A stretch of DNA of 60,434 nt from Nitrosomonas marina (GTDB lineage: Bacteria > Pseudomonadota > Gammaproteobacteria > Burkholderiales > Nitrosomonadaceae): the NCBI RefSeq assembly GCF_900111605.1, contig NZ_FOIA01000022.1:1-60434 (forward strand). Direction: 5' to 3'. The notes beneath the pieces are model-generated. The model saw only the letters and a program-made list of their open reading frames with translations. It did no database searches and was not told the DNA's origin. Of this stretch, positions 47,612 to 57,884 are shown piece after piece. The position numbers and the translations under genes were made by a program. Position 1 is the stretch's first letter; every line of letters begins with the position of its first letter.

Positions 47612-48412
47612 TTACTTTTGTCGAACCAAACGAAATACTACAAAGCCGAGTGCCATTAAAAGTAAAGATCCTGGTGTGGGAACACCGGTAGGTGGGTTTT
47701 GGATTTCACGAATGATTTTGTCATCAATCGCATCAATGAAGTCTTGATTGGTTTCTGCAAAAACCTGGAAAGCGCCAGCGCCCGTAATCACACTTAAACT
47801 ACCGTATTCAAATGCATCAACGAGATCATTTTGATCGAGACCAAAGAAATTTCTATCATTCATCCAAATTGCGTTAATTGCGGAACCGCCTGCTGCCAGA
47901 AACGCTGCCCCAGCGTCTCTTGTAGCTTGACAATCTGGACTGGTATACGTACACCCTTCCCCACTTTGCACACCTTCAGATGTGATATCTATAATACCGC
48001 GCCCTTCATAATTATTTGTAGTTATGGCTATTGTTGCTTCTCTTATCATGTTTGCCTGACCATCACCACCACCGCCAAGTCTACCGGCAGCAGCAACTGC
48101 ATCCGCAAACGCATTCGCTTGTGCTGCATTACTAATTTGCATCCAATCTACCGCCACACCAACATTTGTGCCAAAGTCCCATAGCGTTACTGCAATACTT
48201 CCAATAGTGCCATTTTCTATTGCGTTAATTACCGTGGGGCTCCGAAATGCAGCCTCTATACCATCTCGACGAAGTGCAAAATCCACTGCATCAACACTAC
48301 CTGAGGTATCGGTCGCTAAAATCAGTTCTACGTCAACAGGAACAGCATGTACCGAATAAACACTCAATACCAGTAACGCTCCCATTATCCATTTAGTGAT
48401 TCTGTTTTTCAT
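47612..48412 (-). CDS. DUF1194 (VWA-like) secreted protein with PEP-CTERM-type sorting tail
   Basis: This 266-residue exported protein has a signal peptide (about 1-23, ending VHA), then a von Willebrand A-like DUF1194 domain (about 25-225) with the metal site LATDTSGSVD, DITSEGV and TGAGAFQVFAETNQDF. The C-terminus is a sorting tail: VPTPGSLLLMALG, a hydrophobic helix and RLVRQK. The first three tail positions read PTP rather than PEP, a known variant. Such tails are recognised by exosortase and tie the protein to surface or exopolysaccharide. The start at 48412 has GGGGAG upstream. It is flanked by long non-coding regions. Confidence 0.87.
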   Translation of the reverse strand: MKNRITKWIMGALLVLSVYSVHAVPVDVELILATDTSGSVDAVDFALRRDGIEAAFRSPTVINAIENGTIGSIAVTLWDFGTNVGVAVDWMQISNAAQANAFADAVAAAGRLGGGGDGQANMIREATIAITTNNYEGRGIIDITSEGVQSGEGCTYTSPDCQATRDAGAAFLAAGGSAINAIWMNDRNFFGLDQNDLVDAFEYGSLSVITGAGAFQVFAETNQDFIDAIDDKIIREIQNPPTGVPTPGSLLLMALGFVVFRLVRQK

Positions 48413-48837
48413 TTTTATCTCCCCTTCTGTTATTAAAGTTTCATTGAATACTCTAGCAAGAATCATGCCATTTAAATAATTATTATTTAATATCAATAAT
48501 ATATAAATAAATGACAAAAAAATCTGTTATTATCCTGGCAGAAATGTAAAAAATATCGACAATGACTTTCTTGTTGATGACTTCTTGAAAAGTTTTTTCA
48601 GTCTTTCCAAAAAAATAATCAGCAACTGGAAAATTAACTATCGTTAAAAATTATAACTTCGGCGAGTGTAATATTTTGGCAGTATTTGTTTACAGTTATT
48701 CCCTCAATGAATCATCAACTCCAAATCTCACTCCAGAACTACACTGCATCGTACAATTCTAGATATTCTATTTATCCAAATTTCTTAAAATTTAATAACG
48801 AACCCGGCAAGCTGTTAATCAAAAATTAATAGTTGAC
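48413..48837. other. AT-rich intergenic, no gene seen
   Basis: This stretch of about 425 bp is AT-rich and lies between the DUF1194 start and the hydantoinase stop. It should contain the DUF1194 promoter, but no box pair is convincing. No RNA gene is visible. Confidence 0.4.
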
Positions 48838-51800
48838 CTAGCTAATTGTTTTTTCATATCCCCCGCCGCCCGGCGTCTCAATCACCACTATATCCCCTGC
48901 TTCAAGCTGCATACTGGCAGCAGAGGCAAGCTCTTCGATCACACCATTACTCCGTTCCAACCAATTACGCCCCAGTCTGCCCGGCTCCCCACCATACAGC
49001 CCGAATGGCGCGATACGCCGGTGATTGGACAGAATGGCAGCATGCATGGGTTTGTTGAAACGGACACTCCGAATGACACCGTCACCGCCTTTGTGCTTTC
49101 CATGGCCACCTGAATTTTTGCGTATCAAGAAACTTTCCACTGTGACGGGATAACGCGACTCAAGTATTTCGGGATCGGTCAGGCGCGAGTTGGTCATGTG
49201 TGTATGCACGGCGCTCTGGCCGTCGAAACCAGGTCCAGCACCGGCGCCGCCGCAAATAGTCTCGTAATACTGGTATTGATCGTTTCCGAAGGTGAAATTG
49301 TTCATCGTACCCTGCGCGGCAGCCATAACGCCAAGCGCGCCGTACAGGGCATCGGTCACACACTGACTGGTTTCCACGTTTCCGGCGACCACGGCCGCGG
49401 GATATTGTGGATTGAGCATGCACCCTTTCGGCGCGATGATCTCGATCGGCTTCAGGCAGCCTGCATTGAGCGGTATTTCATCATTCACCAGCGTACGAAA
49501 TACATATAAAACAGCCGCGCGACACACCGGCAATGGCGCGTTGAAGTTGTTGGGCCGTTGCACGGAAGTGCCGGTAAAATCGACCACGGCCTTGCGCGCA
49601 CGCTTGTTGATACGAATAGCTACACAAATGACAGAACCGTCATCCATTTCATAAACAAATTCGCCATCGGCAAGCATATCCAGCACGCGGCGCACGACTT
49701 CTTCGGCGTTGTCCTGCACATGCTGCATGTACGCATCAACGACTTCAAGACCAAAATGGTCAACCATGTGCTTGAGTTCATGCACACCCTTCTCGTTGGC
49801 CGCGATCTGCGCACCGAGGTCTGCAATATTCTGTTCTGGGTTACGTGCCGGATACTGTCCGCCGGTAAGCAGCCGGCGGATCTCGTCCCGTAACAGTACG
49901 TGATTGCGCACGATCTGAATGTTGTCAAACAAAATACCTTCTTCTTCAACCGTTTTACTGTCGGAGGGCATGGAACCCGGCGTGATGCCACCCAAATCGG
50001 CGTGGTGGCCACGCGATGCAACGTAAAAAATTACCTGGTTACGCTGCATATCAAATACCGGTGTCACGACTGTGACATCCGGCAAATGCGTGCCACCGTT
50101 GTACGGCGCGTTGATCGCGAATACATCACCATGTTGCATGGCAGGGTGACCGGCAATCACCGCCTTGACACTTTCTCCCATACTGCCCAAATGCACCGGC
50201 ATATGGGGCGCATTGGCGACCAGATTGCCGAAGCGATCGAATACAGCACACGAGAAATCAAGCCGTTCCTTGATATTGACCGACGATGCCGTATTCGCCA
50301 GCGCCGCACCCATCTGCTCGGCGATCGACATGAACAGGTTGTTGAAAATTTCCAGCATTACTGGGTCAGCTTTGGCGCCAATGCTTTCGCGCAGCGGGCG
50401 GGGTTCATGCCGTGTAAGCACCAGTTCGCCATGAATCTGGCACCGCGCCTGCCAGCCCGGTTCAATGACGATAGTTGCATTGGCATCGCTGATGATCGCC
50501 GGGCCTTGAATACGGTCGCCGACTTGTAACTGACCACTGGCATATACCGGTGTAGCGTATTGCAAATCGTTGCTGATCATGGAAACGGTTTCGATCGGTT
50601 GCGGTTTTGCACGCGAACCGGTTTCTTCATTAGCACGATTGGAATGACCTTCAGCAGCGTCACCGGTCTTGCCGATTGCTTCTGCAGACACCGCTGCTAT
50701 CACCAGACTGCGCTGGGGCTGTGTAAAGCCGAACTGGCGCTGGTGCAGTTCGGTAAAATCCGTTTGCAGTTGAGCAAGCGGCGCGCACTTGACTGTCAAC
50801 ACCGTATCGGTGCCCTGATAACGCAAGCCGATACTTTTGATCAGTGAAATGCTAACGGTCGCGATACCCTGACTGGCAACTTCGTGCTGCACTGACTGTG
50901 CAAGTTTGTCCAGTGATCGGCTGGCCATTTTCAATGTCTGCGCATCAAGCGGTGCCTCCACCGTTTCGGTATGAATGGCGATGATATCGGCGAGTCCCAT
51001 ACCATAAGCCGACATTACACCTGCCAGCGGGTGCATCAGAATGGACTTTATTCCCAGCACATCGGCGACCTGGCAGACATGCTGTCCCGCCGCCCCACCA
51101 AAGCCGTTGAGCGCATAGCCGGTGATGTCACGGCCTTTTTCCACCGATATTTTCTTGATTGCGTTAGCCATGTTTTCCACGGCAATCTTCAGAAAACCTT
51201 CCGCCACCTGCTCGGGCGTGTAGTCCCTGTCGCTCGCAGCCGTTACTTCACAAGCCAGTTGAGCGAATTTTTTCCTGACAATATCCGCATCCAGCGAGGC
51301 ATCAGCATTCGGCCCAAAAATATGCGGAAAAAAATCCGGCTGGATTTTGCCAAGCATGACGTTGCAGTCGGTCACCGTCAGCGGCCCGGCACGGCGGTAA
51401 CATGCAGGCCCCGGATTGGCGCCAGCGCTGTCAGGCCCAACGCGAAAGCGACTGCCGTCAAAATGCAAAACTGAACCACCTCCCGCCGCCACGGTATGAA
51501 TCGCCATCATCGGCGCACGGATACGTACACCGGCCACCTCTCCGTCATAAATACGTTCAAAACTGCCATCATAATGGCTCACATCGGTCGACGTGCCGCC
51601 CATGTCAAATCCGATGATCTTGCTAAAACCTGCCTTTGCCGCCGTGCGCGCCATACCGACCACCCCTCCCGCCGGACCGGACAAAATACTGTCTCTGCCC
51701 TGAAACTTGCCTGCCCGGGTCAATCCCCCGTTTGACTGCATGAACAACAATTGCGTATCACCCAGCGCGGTCTCAATCCGGTCGATATAACGGCGCAAAA

Positions 51801-52479
51801 TCGGCGACAAATACGCATCCATTACTGTCGTATCACCGCGCGACACCAACCTGATCAACGGGCTGACCTGATGGCTGACGGAAATCTGCGTGAAACCGAT
51901 ATCTTTGGCAATGCGCGCAGCCGCCAATTCATGCGCATGAAAACGATAACCATGCATAAACACAATGGCCACCGCACGGATACCCTGGCGAAAGGCGTGG
52001 AGTAATTCAGCAGCCAGCGCTGTTTCGTCGAGCGTCTTGATGACTTGACCGTCTGAACCGATCCGCTCATGCGCTTCGATAACCGTTTCATAGAGCATTT
52101 CCGGCAGCTGAATATTCAGATCGAATAATCGCGGACGGTTTTGATAGCCGATGCGCAAGGCATCGGCAAAGCCACCGGTAATAACCAGCGCCACACGCTC
52201 ACCTTTGCGCTCGAGCAGCGCATTGGTTGCAATCGTAGTGCCCATTTTGACATGGTCGATCAAATGCGCCGGAACAGTTTGATCCGATGTAACACCCAGA
52301 ATCCTGCAGATACCTGCAAGCGCCGCGTCAGAATACTGTTCCGGGTTCTCGGACAAGAGTTTGCAGGTTTTCAGTTCGCCCTTAACCGACCGCGCCACAA
52401 TGTCGGTAAATGTGCCGCCACGGTCAATCCAGAATTGCCATTGTTTATCATGGGTGACGCTGAATTGCGGATCAAACAT
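48838..52479 (-). CDS. 5-oxoprolinase/hydantoinase, fused A and B subunits
   Basis: This 1213-residue protein joins the HyuA-like ATP-binding half (about 10-680; [54 protein letters not shown]) to the HyuB-like half (about 690-1205; [32 protein letters not shown] and a GGGGYE end). Fused forms of this length are typical 5-oxoprolinases, which open 5-oxoproline to glutamate at the cost of ATP. N-methylhydantoinase activity cannot be excluded. It is cytoplasmic and stands alone. It could recycle oxoproline from glutamine breakdown or glutathione turnover. Confidence 0.93.
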   Translation of the reverse strand: MFDPQFSVTHDKQWQFWIDRGGTFTDIVARSVKGELKTCKLLSENPEQYSDAALAGICRILGVTSDQTVPAHLIDHVKMGTTIATNALLERKGERVALVITGGFADALRIGYQNRPRLFDLNIQLPEMLYETVIEAHERIGSDGQVIKTLDETALAAELLHAFRQGIRAVAIVFMHGYRFHAHELAAARIAKDIGFTQISVSHQVSPLIRLVSRGDTTVMDAYLSPILRRYIDRIETALGDTQLLFMQSNGGLTRAGKFQGRDSILSGPAGGVVGMARTAAKAGFSKIIGFDMGGTSTDVSHYDGSFERIYDGEVAGVRIRAPMMAIHTVAAGGGSVLHFDGSRFRVGPDSAGANPGPACYRRAGPLTVTDCNVMLGKIQPDFFPHIFGPNADASLDADIVRKKFAQLACEVTAASDRDYTPEQVAEGFLKIAVENMANAIKKISVEKGRDITGYALNGFGGAAGQHVCQVADVLGIKSILMHPLAGVMSAYGMGLADIIAIHTETVEAPLDAQTLKMASRSLDKLAQSVQHEVASQGIATVSISLIKSIGLRYQGTDTVLTVKCAPLAQLQTDFTELHQRQFGFTQPQRSLVIAAVSAEAIGKTGDAAEGHSNRANEETGSRAKPQPIETVSMISNDLQYATPVYASGQLQVGDRIQGPAIISDANATIVIEPGWQARCQIHGELVLTRHEPRPLRESIGAKADPVMLEIFNNLFMSIAEQMGAALANTASSVNIKERLDFSCAVFDRFGNLVANAPHMPVHLGSMGESVKAVIAGHPAMQHGDVFAINAPYNGGTHLPDVTVVTPVFDMQRNQVIFYVASRGHHADLGGITPGSMPSDSKTVEEEGILFDNIQIVRNHVLLRDEIRRLLTGGQYPARNPEQNIADLGAQIAANEKGVHELKHMVDHFGLEVVDAYMQHVQDNAEEVVRRVLDMLADGEFVYEMDDGSVICVAIRINKRARKAVVDFTGTSVQRPNNFNAPLPVCRAAVLYVFRTLVNDEIPLNAGCLKPIEIIAPKGCMLNPQYPAAVVAGNVETSQCVTDALYGALGVMAAAQGTMNNFTFGNDQYQYYETICGGAGAGPGFDGQSAVHTHMTNSRLTDPEILESRYPVTVESFLIRKNSGGHGKHKGGDGVIRSVRFNKPMHAAILSNHRRIAPFGLYGGEPGRLGRNWLERSNGVIEELASAASMQLEAGDIVVIETPGGGGYEKTIS

Positions 52480-52564
52480 AAATCAGGGTTATTACAAAGA
52501 AGAATTCAATGACTGTACTGACAAATGATACATTACAGATCCGCCCCGCGGGTTTTTAACGCAA

Positions 52565-54466
52565 TCAACCCACCAATGGCGGCATGGGGCAATCAATCAA
52601 ATCGGCAACCGCTCGAAACAATTCGGCTTCTGCTGCCGACACCTGCCCATCTGCGGCAATCGCCTTAACACATGCCTTGAGCAACAACGGTTTTGTCAGC
52701 GGCGCCAGTTGCGCCAATTGATCCAGTGCTTCATCAACCTTATCCAGCTTTAAATCTTTAGCCGGCAATAATGAAACATTTAATCCAGCCAGATTTTCCC
52801 TGGCCACTGCAAAAGCATGTTCCTTGCTCACCCCTTGCGGTTTGCCGGCATGCACCAATAAAGACAAAACCAGGGCACACGCCTGTTGTGTCTGCGCCAG
52901 TTTAAACTGTCCCGACAGTTGTCTCTTTTCCTCAAATGCAATATCCAGATGGTGCACTACAATCTTCTGCAGTGTCCATTCAAACAAATGAATTCGGGCA
53001 TCCATCGCCACCAGTGTATAGAGATTCTTTTTGAACACCAGATATTGCGGTTTTGACAATTGACGCAACGTCGATAGTGCAATATCCAGCACCGGCAATC
53101 GATGCGCCAGTTCCAGTTTGGCAAATTTTTCTGTCAGCTTGAGGGTTTCGGCATATACACCGTCGTCCGCCGCTGTGGCCAAATGCTGCAACTGCTGTTG
53201 GCGCATGGCCGGTGCATTGTCCAATACCATAAAATAAATCAAAGCCCGTGCGGCAAACGGATCATGCGCGGCCTGTTTGATTTCAGCTGGCAGTTCACTT
53301 AACAACTGATGCGCGTAATTGATTTGTGCATCGTTTAGCCGGCCGATTCTGTCCACAAAGGCGCCGCCGGCCATCACCGTTGCGGCACCGGTCATTAATC
53401 CGGCTGCTTTGTGGCGCGCCGCTTGCGCGGGCGATCTCTCTACCTCCTGCAATATTGCGATTGGTTGAACATCAAACTTCCCGTTCCAATCGGGATCAAT
53501 CTGAAGAATGCGTTTTTCCAATGGAGGATGGGTAGCGAACAGCCTGGTAAATGTGTGCCTGATACCGTCTCCAAAAAGCGCGTGGCTGATTTCCGCACCA
53601 TTCGGATTTTGTAACGTGGAACCCAGGGTGTCGCTGCCAATCCGTTTGAGCGCGCCGGCTATGCCGTTTGGATTGCGGGTAAACTGCACGGCAGATGCAT
53701 CCGCCAGATATTCACGCTGACGGTTTACGGAAGCCTTGATCAAATTGCCAAAAAAAGTGCCGCCGTAGCCTATCACAACCAATCCCAGAGCCAGCGCCAC
53801 AACACCTCCGCCATTCCTGCTGCTTCTGGAGCGGCCGCCTGTACGCAGCAAATAGTAACCAATCAGGCCGAGAACCATGATGCCGTGCAAAATACCGATC
53901 AGCTGGATGTTTAATTTCATATCGCCATTTAAGATATGGCTGAACTCATGCGCGATCACGCCCTGCAATTCATCCCGGCTTAATTTCTCAATCGTCCCGC
54001 GCGTAACACCGATCACGGCATTGCTGGGCGAATTACCGGCCGCAAAAGCATTGATACCATCTTCATGCAACAGATAAACAGGCGGCACCGGCGTGCCGGA
54101 AGCGATCGCCATCTCTTCCACCACATTCAGTACACGTTGTTTAGACATGTTACCGCTAGCGTCGACAATCAGTTCTCCGCCCATCAGCTCGGCAACCTTT
54201 TCGCCACTGCCGTTTAGGCTGTATATTTTGTACAAACTGCCAAACGCCACAATCGCCAGCACACCCAGGCCGACCTTCAAAAATATATTCCAGTCAAACT
54301 GCCGCTGAAAAGTTTCCAACGTCAGCTGCTGCGTATTAACATAGCCGAACGCAAACATCACCAGCAGATTGGTCAGGATAATCAACGTAAAAACGGCCAG
54401 CAAAAACAGCACAACCAGTATGACCGTGCTATGCCGTGCCCTGTCCTGCAATTCAAAAAAATTCAT
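52565..54466 (-). CDS. M48 family membrane metallopeptidase (HtpX-like) with C-terminal extension
   Basis: This 633-residue membrane zinc protease has two N-terminal membrane segments (about 14-40 and 62-78) and a periplasm- or cytoplasm-facing catalytic domain with HEFSH at 173-177 and a downstream Glu in REYLADASAVQ. Another membrane pair lies near 190-205 and 222-240. After about residue 340 the protein extends with a 290-residue helical domain (ending near AAEAELFRAVADLIDCPMPP, TerB-like in appearance) that HtpX lacks. It follows lemA by nine bases and is presumably co-expressed. A role in membrane-protein quality control is inferred. Confidence 0.88.
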   Translation of the reverse strand: MNFFELQDRARHSTVILVVLFLLAVFTLIILTNLLVMFAFGYVNTQQLTLETFQRQFDWNIFLKVGLGVLAIVAFGSLYKIYSLNGSGEKVAELMGGELIVDASGNMSKQRVLNVVEEMAIASGTPVPPVYLLHEDGINAFAAGNSPSNAVIGVTRGTIEKLSRDELQGVIAHEFSHILNGDMKLNIQLIGILHGIMVLGLIGYYLLRTGGRSRSSRNGGGVVALALGLVVIGYGGTFFGNLIKASVNRQREYLADASAVQFTRNPNGIAGALKRIGSDTLGSTLQNPNGAEISHALFGDGIRHTFTRLFATHPPLEKRILQIDPDWNGKFDVQPIAILQEVERSPAQAARHKAAGLMTGAATVMAGGAFVDRIGRLNDAQINYAHQLLSELPAEIKQAAHDPFAARALIYFMVLDNAPAMRQQQLQHLATAADDGVYAETLKLTEKFAKLELAHRLPVLDIALSTLRQLSKPQYLVFKKNLYTLVAMDARIHLFEWTLQKIVVHHLDIAFEEKRQLSGQFKLAQTQQACALVLSLLVHAGKPQGVSKEHAFAVARENLAGLNVSLLPAKDLKLDKVDEALDQLAQLAPLTKPLLLKACVKAIAADGQVSAAEAELFRAVADLIDCPMPPLVG

Positions 54467-54475
54467 ACCCCGGCA

Positions 54476-55072
54476 CTAAAATGAAACTTTTGGTGCGGCC
54501 TGGATCTGGGCGCTGTCTTCAAATTCCAACAAAGACGCATCGTCGCGATGGCCAAACAGATTAGCAAAAACCACCGGCGGGAATGACTGTTTGTAGTTAT
54601 TATAGTCCATCACCTGATCATTATAGGCCTGACGGGCAAAAGCCACTTTATTTTCTGTGCTGACCAGCTCTTCGCTCAATTGCATCATATTCTGATTGGC
54701 CTTAAGATCGGGATAGGCTTCCAGCACAACATTGAATTTGCCCATCGCGCTGGCGAGTTGACCTTCAGCACCAATCAACTCGCGTATCGCATTGGCATTG
54801 GTCGGATCCGAAGCTGCCGCAGCCAGATTATTGGCAGCCGCATTACGCGCAGCAATCACATTTTCCAGCGTTTCCCGTTCATGCTTCAAATAGCCTTTGG
54901 CGGTTTCAACCAGATTGGGAATCAAGTCATATCGGCGCTTCAACTGCACTTCAATCTGGGCAAACGCATTCTTGTAGCGGTTACGCTTGGTCACCAGATT
55001 ATTGAAAATCGCAATGACATAAAAAACAAACATCGCCAGCACAACCAGCACCACAATCGTCGTTATTTCCAT
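54476..55072 (-). CDS. lemA: LemA family protein
   Basis: This 198-residue protein has one N-terminal membrane segment (about 4-22) and a long helical body. The family core reads NRYKNAFAQIEVQLKRRYDLIPNLVETAKGYLKHERE, then LEAYPDLKANQNMMQLSEEL and STENKVAFARQAYND. GGAGAG precedes the chosen ATG; a frame eight codons longer begins at 55096. LemA-like proteins are poorly understood and are often next to M48 peptidases, as here, with a nine-base gap. Both probably act in the inner membrane. Confidence 0.93.
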   Translation of the reverse strand: MEITTIVVLVVLAMFVFYVIAIFNNLVTKRNRYKNAFAQIEVQLKRRYDLIPNLVETAKGYLKHERETLENVIAARNAAANNLAAAASDPTNANAIRELIGAEGQLASAMGKFNVVLEAYPDLKANQNMMQLSEELVSTENKVAFARQAYNDQVMDYNNYKQSFPPVVFANLFGHRDDASLLEFEDSAQIQAAPKVSF

Positions 55073-55258
55073 CGATCTCTCCTGTTTGAAGATCAAGCAT
55101 TATCAGGTAAAACAATGCTTAACATGATGAAGGCAGCCCCACGTAATGTAAAGCACGAATAGGCCGGAAAAATCAACGTTTCACCGGAATTCGGATGCTG
55201 TGGAATCAAGGTGCAAGATTGGTGGATGACGCAGACTTATTCACACTACAGCGCTGAC

Positions 55259-55642
55259 TTATTTCTGATAAAGACCGATTTTCATCACCCGGCCTAACAA
55301 AATGAAATGTTTATCCAATGAATAAACCAGACAATCATTGCCCATCGCATTTTGGGCGATGATCAAATCAGGAATCCCCACGCCATTTGTGCCAGCCTGC
55401 AGACACTTCACCTGAATTTCAATGATTTCTTTCCATTCGATAGCCAAAGGAATCTGTTTAATTTCATGGAGTAATTGAATAACAGCAGTTTGCTTCTTGA
55501 TCCTCAAATAAGGAACGAGTTCAGCCAGGATAATGTCATTGATCACAAGCAGATTTTCATCAATCAAATTATCCAACGCTGCGGAATGCGCCCCACTGCG
55601 AAAATAGTCTATCCATATCGACGTATCAACCAGAACCCGCAT
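55259..55642 (-). CDS. vapC: VapC-type PIN domain toxin (ribonuclease)
   Basis: This 127-residue PIN domain protein has the acidic active site Asp6 (VLVDTSIW), Glu41 (DIILAELVPYL), Asp92 (GIPDLIIAQNA) and Asp110 (YSLDKHF). VapC toxins are Mg-dependent RNases that cleave tRNA or rRNA; the target is unknown. The ATG shares a base with the vapB stop (TAATG), so toxin translation depends on the antitoxin gene. Length and motif set look complete. Confidence 0.93.
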   Translation of the reverse strand: MRVLVDTSIWIDYFRSGAHSAALDNLIDENLLVINDIILAELVPYLRIKKQTAVIQLLHEIKQIPLAIEWKEIIEIQVKCLQAGTNGVGIPDLIIAQNAMGNDCLVYSLDKHFILLGRVMKIGLYQK

Positions 55643-55836
55643 TAACCGCGATTCCGTAAGGTATCGAGATCAATATCCAGATCAATTATTCCTTTATACC
55701 GCTTGAGATTTGCAATTTTTGATTTTCGAATCAATTCTTCCAGCGCCAATACAATAACACCCGTTTTAGTGCGCGTATGGGTTAACTTCATCGCTTCGTT
55801 CAATAAATCCTCTGGCAAATCAATCGTTGTACGCAT
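55642..55836 (-). CDS. vapB: VapB-type antitoxin
   Basis: This 64-residue protein opens MRTTIDLPEDLLNEAMKLT, a ribbon-helix-helix/VapB-type DNA-binding segment, continues with KTGVIVLALEELIRK, and ends with a short tail that would occupy the toxin. It should neutralise VapC and repress the operon. GAGGTG lies just before the start. The promoter and palindromes upstream (55854-55891) fit autoregulation. Confidence 0.9.
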   Translation of the reverse strand: MRTTIDLPEDLLNEAMKLTHTRTKTGVIVLALEELIRKSKIANLKRYKGIIDLDIDLDTLRNRG

Positions 55837-55853
55837 ATTTCACCTCGCAAATG

Positions 55854-55891
55854 ATGCATAACATATTAGCCAAAAATGCATATAGTTTCAA
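55854..55891 (-). promoter_or_regulatory. vapBC promoter and candidate VapB operator
   Basis: On the minus strand TTGAAA (55886-55891) and TAATAT (55863-55868) are 17 bases apart. Two identical palindromes ATGCAT lie at 55854-55859 and 55876-55881, 22 bp apart, one on each side of the -10 box. That layout suits a dimeric antitoxin binding twice on one face of the helix. Box positions are seen; binding is inferred. Confidence 0.68.
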
Positions 55892-56029
55892 TGCTGGATG
55901 CGCTGAACGGTTGATGGATGGCTGGTCTTCATTTCAACCCCGCAATTTTGCAAATCGAAAACATGGATTCATTTATAGGGCGGACAAGTGAATTGCCATC
56001 CACCAAAACGATATATTACAAAACAGTCA

Positions 56030-57538
56030 TCACTTTGAATCCGCCAGCACATCGATCAGTAACTGCCGCATGTCATACGCCAGCCCTTCACCAGGTTGAA
56101 TGATGGTGAAATCGGGGTTGTCCGGCTTCAAGAAATCCAGCCCTCGTTCCCGGCCGGATGCCAGAAAGTCGTTAATCGCCAGCCGGTAGGTTTTTGCCGC
56201 GTCTACCGGTTTGCCGTTGACCAGCCAGATACCGTTCTGTTGTTGTACGTTGGCGTATTGCAAAAACCCGCCCGTGTTTTTGTTTGCCAGCCCCTGATCA
56301 AGTGTCTTGATCAACAGGCTGCCCTTGATCGCCGCCAATTGCACTTGGCCGCCAAACGGCAGGATACGAATGACGTCGTATACGGTGATTTTTCCCGGCG
56401 GCAAATTATCATCGATGCGGATGGCGCCACTGTTATACAGCGACAGTTCGGCGTCGGGATATGCCCCCAGCATACCGACGGCTACCAACTGCGTCAGGTT
56501 GGTTTGCGAACTGCGCACGCTGGATTCCAGGCCATCGAGTGATTCTGTGGTATTGGCAATCACTTTTTCCGGTTCAAAACCCTGCTGGCGAAAGGCATCA
56601 AACGCAATACCCACCCACTGGTCGACGACTGCTTTTACCGTAGAGTCTTCGTCGAACCGCTCATCGATCGGCACAAATGCCGGTTTGACCTCAGTCTGCC
56701 GGGTTACTGGATCGAAATACAGATCGACGACGTACACCGAGCGCACATTGGCATCACCTTTCAATATAGGTGCGAAACGGCTGCCGCGCCAGCGCTGGTA
56801 GTTAATATGCTCGTGCCCGCCAAGGACCAGGCCGACCTGCGGGTTTTGCTGCACCAGCGCAACATCGTCAGCTATTGACTGATGCGTCAGCGCGATGATG
56901 AAATCGGTCTGCCCGGACAGTTGCGCAACCTGCTGGCCCGCCACCTTTGACGGATCGTCGTAGCGCACGTAATCAGCTTGATTCACCGACAACGTCAGCC
57001 CGAACAAACCGATCCTGAAAACTTCGCCGCTTTTTGGATCGTTTACAGGCACGACCAGGTTCTGCAAAACGCCGTCATGGGATCGGCCACCTATATCGAA
57101 CACATTGCTCGACACCCAGGTAAACTTCGCTTCCCGCATGCGTTGCCGAAACTGGCTTTCTTTCAAATCGAATTCATGATTGCCAAATGTGGCGTAGTCC
57201 AGTCCGAAACGGTTTAACACATCGATCATTTGCCGTCCTGCCAGGCGGTCACCCTGATATTCGGCTGTGCCGATCGCGGACGGACTGAACAGGTCGCCGC
57301 CCAGTGTGGTGATGGTATTCGGATTTCGTACCAGCAGCTGTTGACGCAGCGTCGCCACGCGCGCAATGCCACCTTCCCTGCCGCCGCTGACCGGGGTGAT
57401 TTCGTAAATATCGTTGAAATGCAGAATGGTGACATGGATTCTGTCATCTGCTGCGGTTGTGTGATCGGATACTGTGGTGCAGGCTGAAGTAACAACGAGA
57501 ACGCACACCGACAAAACAACTGATGTCAGCTTCTTCAC
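56030..57538 (-). CDS. Bifunctional metallophosphatase/5'-nucleotidase-like lipoprotein
   Basis: This 502-residue exported protein has a signal peptide and lipobox (VTSAC, Cys about 20). A metallophosphoesterase domain follows (about 35-270; ILHFNDIYEI, TTLGGDLFSPS, YATFGNHEFDLKE, ALTHQS, GGHEH), then a 5_nucleotid_C domain (about 310-480; LYNSGAIRIDDNLPPGKITVYDVIRILPFGG). The metal-binding Asp, His and Asn set is complete. It should dephosphorylate nucleotides outside the cytoplasm. No partner gene is adjacent. Confidence 0.92.
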   Translation of the reverse strand: MKKLTSVVLSVCVLVVTSACTTVSDHTTAADDRIHVTILHFNDIYEITPVSGGREGGIARVATLRQQLLVRNPNTITTLGGDLFSPSAIGTAEYQGDRLAGRQMIDVLNRFGLDYATFGNHEFDLKESQFRQRMREAKFTWVSSNVFDIGGRSHDGVLQNLVVPVNDPKSGEVFRIGLFGLTLSVNQADYVRYDDPSKVAGQQVAQLSGQTDFIIALTHQSIADDVALVQQNPQVGLVLGGHEHINYQRWRGSRFAPILKGDANVRSVYVVDLYFDPVTRQTEVKPAFVPIDERFDEDSTVKAVVDQWVGIAFDAFRQQGFEPEKVIANTTESLDGLESSVRSSQTNLTQLVAVGMLGAYPDAELSLYNSGAIRIDDNLPPGKITVYDVIRILPFGGQVQLAAIKGSLLIKTLDQGLANKNTGGFLQYANVQQQNGIWLVNGKPVDAAKTYRLAINDFLASGRERGLDFLKPDNPDFTIIQPGEGLAYDMRQLLIDVLADSK

Positions 57539-57884
57539 GACGGGCTCCTGTGATTTCTGTTAAACGGCACAAAAGTGTAGCATGCCGTTCAATAACAATG
57601 CCTGACATTATTGGAAACCGACTTTGTGATCGTTCAACAACAGTTTTTTCTCAAATATTGACAAATAGCTTGGTTCGCGAAACATATTTCGAACCGCTAA
57701 ATGGGTATGTCCAAATTATTTTTGTCACTACTACTATTGATTAATTCTGACTTTCGTTGTATTCCTGCTGCTTTTTAAATCAGCCAGCCTTTTTCGCATA
57801 TTTACGCATTCACGGTAACTTTTCGGCTGAATAGCATCTAATTCATACGTACGTGCGTATTCAAACAAATCAACACTACAGACA
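57539..57884. other. Intergenic between divergent nucleotidase and acylase genes
   Basis: This 346-bp region must hold two divergent promoters. A TTGACA is present at 57658-57663, but the downstream -10 candidate is poor and too far from either gene. No RNA gene or coding frame is convincing. Confidence 0.45.
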
